Source of the DNA: Anomaloglossus baeobatrachus
Lineage: Eukaryota > Chordata > Amphibia > Anura > Aromobatidae
Assembly: GCF_048569485.1 (NCBI RefSeq)
Contig: NC_134357.1
Coordinates: 235,531,576 to 235,595,575, forward strand
Direction of reading: 5' to 3'
Length of the DNA: 64,000 bases
The position numbers were made by a program, and so were the translations under genes. This document shows, one piece after another, positions 46,588 to 56,068 of this stretch. The notes beneath the pieces are model-generated. The model worked only from the letters and a program-made list of their open reading frames with translations, was not told where the DNA came from and did not search any database. The stretch's first letter is position 1; every line of letters begins with the position of its first letter.

Positions 46588-47398
46588 AAAGGTAGAAGGA
46601 CTGTACGGCACATCCAATCTGGATAATATGAATAAACATAGTAAAATAGTCTTTACAACCAAACATTATCTGACTCTTTCTGGTGTACACAGATACGCTT
46701 CGTTATAGACTGTTCAATATGGAACAGTCTATGACTAAAGGTGGTGTCACACACACAGCGACGACGACGACGTCGCTGCTACGTCACCATTTTCTGTGAC
46801 GTTGCAGCGACGTCCCGTCGCTGTCGCTGTGTGTGACATCCAGCAACGACCTGGCCCCTGCTGTGAGGTCGCCGGTCGTTGCTGAATGTCCAGCTTCATT
46901 TTTTGGTCGTCGATCTCCCGCTGCGACGCAGCGGACGCAAGACCTTTCCCTGGTTACCCGATATTTACCTTCGTTACCAGCGTCCGCCGCTCTCGCTGCC
47001 AGTGCCAGCTCCCTGCTCTTTGCACATGTAGCTGCAGTACACAACGGGTAATTAACCCGATGTGTACTGCAGCTACATGTGCAGGGAGCCAGCGCTAAGC
47101 AGTGTGCGCGGCTCCCTGCTCTCTGCACATGTAGCACAGCGATGCGTGTCGTTATGATCGCTGCTGCTTCTGCTGTGTTTGACAGCTAAGCAGCGATCAT
47201 AACAGCGACTTACAAGGTCGCTGTTACATCACAGAAAATGGTGACGTAACAGCGACGTCGCTGTCGCTATGTGTGAACCCAGCTTAAGGGCATCTGTGTA
47301 CACCGGAAACACGTCAGATAATGTTTGGTTGTAAAGACGATTTTACTATGTTCATTCGTATTATCCGGATTGGATGTGCCGTACAGTCCTATCTTTGT
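46588..47398. mobile_element. Penelope-like inverted terminal repeats, opened by a MITE
   Basis: Arms at 46588-46705 and 47290-47398 are inverted copies: GGACTGTACGGCACATCCAA, AGTAAAATAGTCTTTACAAC and TGTACAC in both. The right arm has GAAACACGTC, a diverged form of the Penelope AACGCGT motif. Between them is the MITE 46739-47284. No coding part is present. The element class is inferred. Confidence 0.55.
46739..47284. mobile_element. Palindromic TWA-type MITE 2
   Basis: TAA at 46736-46738 and 47285-47287. Ends AGGTGGTGTCACACAC and GTGTGAACCCAGCT. A three-base TWA duplication with short inverted ends fits PIF/Harbinger-mobilised MITEs. The interior contains GACGACGACGACGTCGCTG and a version of the ATCGGG...CCCGAT palindrome. 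Confidence 0.8.
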
Positions 47399-47703
47399 CT
47401 CCATTCCTTTAGCTTACACTTCCTTTCTTTAGTATTGTATTTTTCAAATTTGTTGGCCCATTTAGACATACCAATAATTTGCGAACGTTCCCAACCATCA
47501 GCTTGTGAAAACATTTGAACGTCGAGTGTGATAAAAAAATCATTGTTATTGGCATCACATGTCCTATATATGTCCTGATGTGCCGCAGATGATATTCCAT
47601 GCACACAGAGCTATCATATCATGTTCTTGTATGTCTAAACAGGCCAGGAAGTGACACCGTTGGTCATTAAGTGGCCTGGGTCAGCTCATGTAGAAAGGTC
47701 TTA

Positions 47704-48684
47704 AGGCCACGTTAAACTAAGCAACATCGCTAGCAACATCGCTGCTAAGGAACAACTTTTGTGACGTAGCAGCGATGTTGCTAGCGATGTTGCTGTGTGT
47801 GACATCCAGCAACAACCTGGCCCCTGCTGTGAGGTCGCCGGTTGTTGCTGAATGTCCTGGACCATTTTTTAGTTGTTGCTGTCCCGCTGTGAAGCACACA
47901 TCGCTGTGTGTGACAGCGACAGAGCAACAACTAAATGTGCAGGCAGCAGGAGCCAATTTCTGCGGACGCTGGTAACCACGGTAAACATCGGGTAACCAAG
48001 AAGCCCTTACCTTGGTTACCCGATATTTACCTTCGTTACCAGCGTCCGCCGCTCTCATGCTGTCAGTGCCGGCTCCCTGCTCTCTGCACACGTAGCCACA
48101 GTACACATCGGGTAATTAACCCGATGTGTACTGTGGCTAGGAGTGCAGGGAACAGGGAGCCGGCACTGGCAGTGTGAGAGCGGCGGACACTGGTAACGAA
48201 GGTAAATATCGGGTAACCAAGGTAAGGGCTTCTTGGTTACCCGATGTTTACCGTGGTTACCAGCGTCCGTAGAAGCCGGCTCCTGCTGCCTGTACACGTA
48301 GCAGAGTACACATCGGGTAATTAACCCGATGTGTACTGTGGCTAGGTGTGCAGGGAGCCAGCGCTAAGCGGTGTGCGCTGGTAACCAAGGTAAATATCCT
48401 GTTGGTTACCCGATATTTACCTTAGTTACCAAGCGCAGCATCGCTTCCACACGGCGCTGCTGGCTGGGGGCTGGTCACTGGTGAGATCTGCCTGTGTGAC
48501 AGCTCACCAGCAACCAGTGTATCGACGCTCCAGCGATCCCTGCCAGGTCAGGTTGCTGGTGGGATCGCTGGAGCGTCGCTTAGGGTGACATCTCACCAGC
48601 GACCTCCTAGCAACTTACCAGCGATCCCTATCAGGTTGTATCATTGTTGGGATCGCTGGTAAGTTGTTTAGTGTGACTGGGCCT
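47704..48684. mobile_element. Palindromic TWA-type MITE 3, 981 bp
   Basis: TTA at 47701-47703 and 48685-48687. Ends AGGCCACGTTAAACTAAGC and GTTTAGTGTGACTGGGCCT. Inside are several nested hairpins, including two ATCGGGTAATTAACCCGAT palindromes and GGTTACCCGATATTTACC-type words in both orientations. It is closest to MITE 1. Confidence 0.82.
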
Positions 48685-48687
48685 TTA

Positions 48688-49190
48688 TGCAGTTTCATTT
48701 CATTGGCGATTGCACACAGATAAGGCATTCCTTGTCACTTCCTGAAGACTGTTATAATTTATTTTAATTATATCACTATGTCAATTGACTTTCATTTATT
48801 TTACCTGCCATGCAAACCCTGTTTCACTCTTTTTAAAGAACATTTATAAAAAAAAAAAAAAAAAAAAAAGTATGAAACTTTAAAATGAATGATGAGGCAA
48901 GAGAAAGCCTTGACTTTTTTTATATTTCTACATTTCAGCAGTAATGATTTTTTTCACCATCATGACTGTATAAGGAGTTATTTTTCAACTGAGAAATTGT
49001 ATATTTTCTAGAAATATACACAGTCACATAAAAAACAAACAAAAAAAACCACACTTTCTGAAGACTCCGGATCCAGATCGTAATAAGCAGATTATTTTTC
49101 TTCTCTATAGGTAAGAAACCAATGAAAACATTTTATCTTACCGTTCCCTTACCAGACAATATTTCTCCTTCTTCAGTTAGGATTACTCAC
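48688..49190. other. Intron sequence of the zinc-finger gene
   Basis: No repeat end or exon seen. An A-run lies at 48850-48868. Confidence 0.5.
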
Positions 49191-49299
49191 CCTGGCTCAC
49201 ACCTTTAGAAAGCTCGTCCTTGCACAGCTGAATATCTCTTCCATAGGATTCTTCATCTTCACATACATCTTCTACTTTAACCACAAAAAAGTCATCACC
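49191..49299 (-). CDS. Zinc-finger gene, internal exon (acidic linker)
   Basis: Translates as GDDFFVVKVEDVCEDEESYGR and DIQLCKDELSKGVSQ. The acceptor TTTAG precedes it and the donor GGGTGAGTAA follows. The VKVE-x-CEDEE pattern is the usual linker exon of frog multi-zinc-finger genes, upstream of the finger exon. Its length of 109 bp enters in phase 0 and leaves one base that joins the finger exon correctly. Function beyond a linker is unknown. Confidence 0.8.
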
Positions 49300-49686
49300 C
49301 TAAACAGTCATAAAATTACTTATACCCATCTTCAGCCAGAGTACAAAGTGAATTCTGTCAATCTAAACATACATTAATGGATATAGTAGTGCAGACAATG
49401 TTTAGGCAACGTTAAGTTAGTCTATCTTTTTAGTAATTTTAAACGGATAGTCCAGTTAGAACAGATTATCATCTATCCACAGTGATAACAATTACATTGC
49501 TTAGACCCCAGTTAATTAACAGCATTAGCACCTTCCGACCGCTCCTTCATTCAAAAGTGGGACACGATTCCCCAAATCTACCATTCAGTGGGGTCTCCCA
49601 GTCAAACTGATCTGTGGATAGGTATTAACATGTTCTACCTGGAATAACCCTATAAGAAACTGACATAACTGAAAAACATGGTAATA
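49300..49686. other. Intron sequence of the zinc-finger gene
   Basis: Nothing recognised in about 390 bp before the LTR-like unit. Confidence 0.4.
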
Positions 49687-49690
49687 TACA

Positions 49691-50798
49691 TGTGACGCCC
49701 TGGCCTGGCCAGGTAGTCACAAATAGGGCCCCGCAATACACCTGTCCCTCATAGGTAACACACAGCCAAACACTTAAACCCTGGTCACCCCCCTCAGGGC
49801 TTGATGGACACACCAGGGGGCAGAACCAGGCGGTTGGAAGACGCCCAACGAGGAGTTCAGAGAACCTGAGGTGGGAAAGTAAACAGTACAATTTCAGAGT
49901 TCAAGTTGGAGAGGTGTGCGGGCTGGAGCTGTGTGCAGCTCCAGCAGAGGAGAAAAACCAATTTGAGCAGGCGCCAGGGTAGGAGCCCTGGTACCTTTGG
50001 CTAGGAGGCAGACGGAAGCCTCTGTCTGCAGGAGCCGGGAAGACTGCTCGGTGGAACGGGACAGGGTTGTAGCCCGTCGGTACCGACCTGGGGAACAGAC
50101 TCGGAAAGCGGAGCACAAAGGGGGATACTCAGACCCTGAAGCTAGGTCCAGAAGCTACTGGGGGCTAGCTAATTAACTGATTGCGGCCAGGACTAGAGGT
50201 CCTGTCCCACCCAAAGTCCCGACTGAAGGCAACAGCCCAACGAGGAGGATAAGCAGCCACCGCCACGGCTCAGAGATCCCAGGGGCCAGCGTCTGCGGGC
50301 AAAGGGCTCCTCAGGCAACCACAAGCCGGGAGCGGACTCCTGAAGTTGCAAGCGCAGGTAGTCCACCATCACAAACAGGTGCGGGAGAAAGACAGAGACC
50401 ACCAGCCGGGTACAGGACCCGACTGCAGCTTGGTTTACCAGAGACTCGTGTGTTTACTAATAGTGAGTACATCAGTGCCATCCGGCCGCCCATCTCCCTG
50501 CACCGCCAAACACCCCAACGGGTCTCGGGGCCACCATCCCTACTCACGGAGGGATTAACAACTTGCTGCGCAACATCTCCCCCGGGTGCCCCGTAACCTC
50601 AGCGGTGGTGTCTACCTTCACCACATCCCATGGGTGGCGTCACGAACTTAACATGGCTCCGGCCGTACATCTAAGTCCCCAAACCACAAACCCCCTTTTG
50701 ATTGAAGTGATCGCAGGACCCCTGGGTCCGGAGACCCTTGAGCCACCCACTGAAGGTCCGGATCAGAGCGGCTCGGCTGCCGAGCACGGGGCGGTACA
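49691..50798. mobile_element. Probable solo LTR (fossil), 1.1 kb
   Basis: Starts TGTGACGCCCTGGCC and ends GGGGCGGTACA, with TACA at 49687-49690 and 50799-50802. GC-rich with no coding frame that makes sense. It lies in the second intron of the zinc-finger gene. Gypsy-type origin is inferred from end sequence and short duplication. Confidence 0.62.
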
Positions 50799-50802
50799 TA
50801 CA

Positions 50803-51415
50803 TATTGCTCTGTAGCCACTATACAGTTCGTTTTTGTTGCAATATTTATTACCATTCAGATAATGGTTTTGCTGGGACCTCGGATTCATTTTATTCCCCA
50901 TTTTTTAGCATCCATGTGATTTTTATGCACCAGTACTGATAATTATTGCAATACTGTGTCTGTGATTGCATTCTGAAAAAGGCCCGTCAATGGTAAAACA
51001 GCAACAGTATTCCCCATGTTTAGAAATAACCTATACCACTGAGTCAGTCCCTTTCACTTGTGTAGGTGCTGTGATGGTGTGCCTGTGGGGTGGATGCTCT
51101 GCATTGCAGCATAAGTGTTCTAGGGTACCGGGGTGCTGCCCTTGCTAGTGTGCTGTTGCTTGGTGCCGCACCTTTAAGGTTAGGAATTAGGGACGCACTG
51201 AAGGGTTCACCATGATGTAGCAGTGGGGTTCACACAGTCTGATCACAATGTTACACTAAGATCCTCAGGTTCAGTGTTGTAAATTTTCACCTAGCGACAT
51301 TAGATCAATGTATGCTTTTTGGATGTGTGCTGCATGTCTTTTTTTCTACAATTATAGCTCATGTCACAGATGGGCACTATAAACAATGGTAGTATGTTAG
51401 CACAGCATATAATAC
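50803..51415. other. Intron sequence of the zinc-finger gene
   Basis: No exon or repeat end recognised in this 613-bp stretch. Confidence 0.45.
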
Positions 51416-51513
51416 CTGCTTGTTTTGTGAGACATTATGGCTCCTTTCCAAGCCGTCTAGGGAATACAGGGAACTCAGACATTTCTCTGGTATATTGCTT
51501 TTACTGGATCCAT
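51416..51513 (-). CDS. Zinc-finger gene, internal exon (Pro/Ser linker)
   Basis: Two bases complete a codon from the preceding exon. The text then reads GSSKSNIPEKCLSSLYSLDG and LERSHNVSQNKQ. The acceptor is TATAG and the donor CAGGTATTA. It matches the frog zinc-finger linker pattern of GSS...PERCPRPLYSQD...NVPQ. Length 98 bp, ending in phase 0, which fits the exon at 49191-49299. Confidence 0.78.
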
Positions 51514-51771
51514 CTATACGTAAAACACAAAAATGACTAGTTATGTATATGCGATTTTTAAATTGTGGGTTAATCTAGTTGACTCCAAAACTGTTCAGTC
51601 TTTAAAGGGCTCTTCTAGAAATGTAATAAATAAATGAGTAGAATAAATAATATGCATTTAAATAATAAACATTTTCTAAATACCTTTATTTCATAAAAAG
51701 GTATGCTTTATCTACTGTATTCAGGATTTGAAAGATGGCAATGGCCATATGTGAACCGGTCTTAGATTTCA

Positions 51772-53061
51772 ATCAAAAGTAGCTGGAAAGAAAAATTGCG
51801 CAAATAGGGTCTTTTCCAACATAAAAACTAAAAGAGAAACTCGGAGAGGATCACCTCATGTCGTTATGGAGGTCACAACCACCATAATCGCCTGTAGGCC
51901 GCTGCAGAACCCACATGGAGATCAAACAATGGAAATGAAGAAAGGGTTAATCTCCTGCGCCACCACACAGTCCAAATGGTGTAGCTTAAAAATGATTTAT
52001 TGGTCAACGCGTTTCAAAACCCTTAAAGGCTTCTTCATCAGATTGTAGTGCATGGTCCTGGTGTGGTATCCCCACGCGTCCCTGCTTCTAGGTCCCGGCA
52101 GGGGTGTTCTCCCACTCTCCTGCCCGGTCCCTGCGTGGTATCCCCGTGCGTCCCCGCTTCCAGGCTCCGTCGGGGGCGCCCTCCCTCTAACTTGCCCGGT
52201 GATCCCTCTCGCTCCTCTCCTGTCCCAGGATCTGCCGTGGCCTTCTCCTGCTTCCTGACCACTCACAGTTCTGCTGTGAGCGACTGCAGGGTGCGCTCGG
52301 CCATGCCCCTTTCTTAAAGGTCCAGGCATTCCATTACCCGGAAGCTATTCTTAGGTCACCTATTACCCTAAAGGTATTTAAGACTGTCTCCCCTTACAGC
52401 AGAAGCCTGAGCAATGTTGCCTGTTGTGCGTTGCTAGTTCTCAGGTCCCTGTACGTTACTGTGTCTAGTCCTAGTACCAGTCTCGTGTGTCTAACTTCTG
52501 TCTTGTCCTAGAGCCTGCTCTATCACCACCTCCATGCTGCCATGTCAGAGCCACTACCTCCGTACTGCCACGTCAGAGCCACTACCTCCATACTACCACG
52601 TCAGAGCTACTACCTCCGTGCTGCCACGTCAGAGCCTCTACATTCATGCTGCCACGTCAGAGCCATCACCATTCGTGCCGCCTAGTCCGAGTGACCATCA
52701 CGGTACTGCCACAACCAGGCACACCTGCAGCGGATATAAGAGACTAATCCCGTCCGTAAGAGACTATCTCCTCTGGTCCCTGGCTGTCGTCCATTGAGGT
52801 CTTCTGTTGGAGTGCCACACAGCCCCTGTATAGGGGGTTCACTGCTGGTTGCTCCTTCAGGGGAATCCGGTGCACGGTCCAGTGGGTTCACTCCCGGATG
52901 CTCACTGTCCCTCAGCGACCATAACACAGATATGATGTCCTGATGAAGAAGATTTTGAGGGCTTTGAAACGCGTTGACCATTAAATAATATTTAATCTAT
53001 GTTTAGACTGTGTGGTGGCACAGGAGATTAACTCTTTCTTAATTTGCATTATTTGATGTCC
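51772..53061. mobile_element. Penelope-like element, terminal repeats without coding part
   Basis: Flanked by a 9-bp duplication TAGATTTCA (51763-51771 and 53062-53070). The left repeat (to about 52050) and right repeat (from about 52935) are inverted and carry GGTCAACGCGTTTCAAA and its inverse. The central ~880 bp is GC-rich and non-coding, with a short tandem array at 52530-52670. Confidence 0.82.
52530..52670. repeat. Short tandem repeat of about 27 bp
   Basis: Five imperfect copies of a unit containing CTGCCACGTCAGAGCC and (A/T)CTACCTCC. It lies in the non-coding centre of the Penelope-like element at 51772-53061. Confidence 0.85.
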
Positions 53062-53091
53062 TAGATTTCAGAAGATGTGTTAGAAGCATAA

Positions 53092-53827
53092 AGCTGGTGT
53101 CACACATAACGACGACGACAACGACGTCGCTGCTACGTCACCATTTTCTGTGACGTTGCAGCGACGTCCCGTCGCTGTCGCTGTGTGTGACATCCAGCAA
53201 CGACCTGGCCCCTGCTGTGAGGTCGCCGGTCGTTGCTGAATGTCCAGCTTCATTTTTTGGTCGTCACTCTCCCGCTGTGACACACACATCGCTGTGTGTG
53301 ACAGCGAGAGAGCGACGAAATGAAGCGATCAGGAGCCGGCACTGGCAGCTGCGGTAAGCTGTAACCAGCGTAAACATCGGGTAACCAAGGGAAGACCTTT
53401 CCCTGGTTACCCGATGTTTACGCTGGTTACCAGCCTCCGCTCTTGCTGCCAGTGCCGGCTCCTGCACTGTGACATGTGGCTGCAGTATGCATCGGGTAAT
53501 TAACCCGATGTATACTGTAGCAAGGAGAGCAAGGAGCCAGCGCTAAGCAGTGCGCGCGGCTCCCTGCTCTCTGCACTGTGACATGTAGCTGCAGCACACA
53601 TCGGGTTAATTAACCCGATGTGTGCTGCAGGAGAGCAAGGAGCCAGCGCTAAGCGCGGCTCCCTGCTCTCTGAACATGTAGGACAGCGACCTTATGATCG
53701 CTGCTTCTGCTGTGTTTGACAGCTAAGCAGCGATCATAACAGCGACTTACAAGGTCGCTGTTACGTCACCGAAAATGGTGACGTAACAGCGACGTCGTTG
53801 TCGCTGTCGTTTAGTGTGACACCAGCT
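53092..53827. mobile_element. Palindromic TWA-type MITE 4
   Basis: TAA at 53089-53091 and 53828-53830. Ends AGCTGGTGTCACACATAACG and AGTGTGACACCAGCT. The interior contains the ATCGGG...CCCGAT palindrome twice and closely resembles MITE 2 at 46739. Confidence 0.85.
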
Positions 53828-54055
53828 TAAGATAGATGCACTAACACTGTCAGCCTGACTGCGAAGGATGTTCATTCTCAGTCAACTAAAGAAAGTGTTT
53901 ATCTTTTCCTTTAGTCCACTCCTCTCAGTGTCCCATCATGGTGATTGAACAGAGAGCTGTGCCTTCACGATGACTGACAGGACACTGCTCTGACATGACC
54001 TTTACCTCGAGCAAGTGTTATCTCTGCGGTCTGCTCTACTGCGTATCTAATCTAA

Positions 54056-54899
54056 GGGGTGCTTCACACACAGCGAGCTCGCTGCCGAGATCGCTGCTGA
54101 GTCACGCTTTTTGTGACGCAGCAGTGACCTCATTAGCGATCTCGCTGTGTGTGACAATGAGCAGCGATCTGGCCCCTGCTGCGAGATCGCTGCTCGTTAC
54201 ACACAGCCCTGGTTCGTTTTCTTCAAAGCCGCTCTCCTGCTGTGACACACAGATCGCTGTGTGTGACAGCAAGAGAGCGACAAATGAAGCGAGCAGGGAG
54301 CAGGAGCCGGCGTCTGACAGCTGAGGTAAGCTGTATCCAAGATAAACATCGGGTAACCAAGGTGGTTACCCGATATTTACCTTAGTTACCAGCCTCTGCA
54401 GCTCTCACGCTGCCTGTGCTGCCGGCTCCGGCTCTCTGCACATGTAGCTGCTGTACACATCGGGTTAATTAACCCGATGTGTACAGCAGCTAGGAGAGCA
54501 AGGAGCCAGCGCTAAGCAGTGTGCGCGGCTCCCTGCTCTCTGCACATGTAGCTGCATTACACATCGGGTTAATTAACCCGATGTGTACTGTAGCTAGGAG
54601 AGCAAGGAGCCAGCGCTCAGTGTGCGCGGCTCCCTGCTCACACTGGTAACTAATGTAAACATCGGGTAACCATACCCGATGTTTACCTTAGTTACCAGTC
54701 TCCGCAGCTTCCAGACGGCGGCTCCGTGCAAGCGCAGCGTCGCTTGCACGTCGCTGCTGGCTGGGGGCTGTTCACTGGTCGCTGGTGAGATCTGCCTGTT
54801 TGACAGCTCACCAGCGACCATGTAGCGATGCAGCAGCGATCCTGACCAGGTCAGATCGCTGGTCGGATCGCTGCTGCATCGCTAAGTGTGAAGGTACCC
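54056..54899. mobile_element. Palindromic TWA-type MITE 5
   Basis: TAA at 54053-54055 and 54900-54902. Ends GGGGTGCTTCACACAC and AAGTGTGAAGGTACCC. Two perfect ATCGGGTTAATTAACCCGAT palindromes lie at about 54459 and 54561. Confidence 0.85.
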
Positions 54900-55084
54900 T
54901 AAGATGGGTTGTGATTGATGGCCCACTTTAAAATCCTGACAGAGGGCAACACCTAAAGCATACTTTTTTGATAAATAAAAGGTATTTAAAAAAAAAAATA
55001 TGTTTAAATATTTAAATGTGTATTATTTATTTTATTACATTTCCCAGAGAAACCCTTTAACAGTCAACAAAAGGCTTCTCTTAC

Positions 55085-55154
55085 CCTGTGACCTGAAGTT
55101 CCATATATTTCTCCTCAACACTTCTTTGTGGAGTTCTTTTTCTTCTTCAAAATC
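55085..55154 (-). CDS. Zinc-finger gene, upstream exon with KRAB-like ending
   Basis: Reads DFEEEKELHKEVLRRN and IWNFRSQ plus one base. The acceptor CCACATAG precedes it and the donor CAGGGTAAGAG follows. The segment ELHKEVLRRNIWNFRS resembles the end of a KRAB A-box (LYREVMLENYRNLVS), a module that recruits co-repressors in many tetrapod zinc-finger proteins. This resemblance is by eye and imperfect. The exon leaves one base that combines with AT of the exon at 51416-51513 to make an Asp codon, so the phases agree. Earlier exons, including the start codon, were not found. They could lie outside the window or among the insertions. Confidence 0.55.
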
Positions 55155-55904
55155 CTATGTGGAGATAAAGAACCATCCAAAGGCTATATTATCCTTAAGG
55201 ACAGATTGAAACAAGGAGCTATATACAGAAGTAATAGTGGAAACTATATTGTTTGTCAAAACATACCGACACATAAAGAATATACAGTATTTATCACAAA
55301 AGTGAGTACACCCTTACAGTTTTGTAAATATTTTATTAGATCTTTTCATGGGACAGCACTGAAGACCTGACACTGATACAATGTAAAGTAGTCAGTGTAC
55401 AGCTTGTATACAGTGTAATTTTGGTGTGTCCTCTAAATAACTGAACACATTCATTAACCCCTTCACAACCTTGGACGTAGCTTGCATATTTGGCTGCACA
55501 TGATGGCTGATCTCTACCTCTAACAGCTGCGGGTGGATCACAAATCTGCCCGTGTATGTTAACCACTTAAATCCAGCTGCTAATCTCGGACAGTGACATT
55601 TAACATGCGCTGGCAGGAAACGCGTCATTCTCTCCTTCCATTGGTGCTCCCATGACGTCATTGCGGGGCGCCGATGGGTTGCCATGACAGTCAAGGGTCA
55701 GCTGATGACCACGGTGTCTGTCATGATGCTCTTCCTGTGAACCCTGGCTGCGAGCTGCATTCAGTTTAGATCGTGATTTTTGCTGCACAGGACGCTCTGT
55801 ACAGCACAAGAGATCAGACGATTGCAGCTTCAACTCCTCTAAAGGGACTAGTAAATACCGTATATTTCGGATTATAAGACGCACTTTTCCTTCCAAAAAT
55901 TTGG

Positions 55905-56068
55905 GAGGAAAATGAGGGGTGCGTCTTAAAATCCGAATATAGTTTACCGGGGGGTTGAGGGGGGGGGCTGTCTGTGCGGTGACGTGGTGCGTTCGGGCAG
56001 CGGGTGCCTGTGGCTGCGTGCGGGTGGCTGTCGGTGCAGATTTCCTCTCTTTCCTGGAGGCCGGCTGC
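55905..56068 (+). repeat. Long direct repeat flanking the Penelope-like insertion, left copy
   Basis: Begins GAGGAAAATGAGGGGTGCGT and ends TGGAGGCCGGCTGC. The partner at 59064-59226 differs at only a few positions. Confidence 0.9.

Noticed and set aside
49894-50919. Several GC-rich frames of 70-118 codons
   Set aside because: They overlap each other on both strands within an LTR-like unit and contain no recognisable domain.
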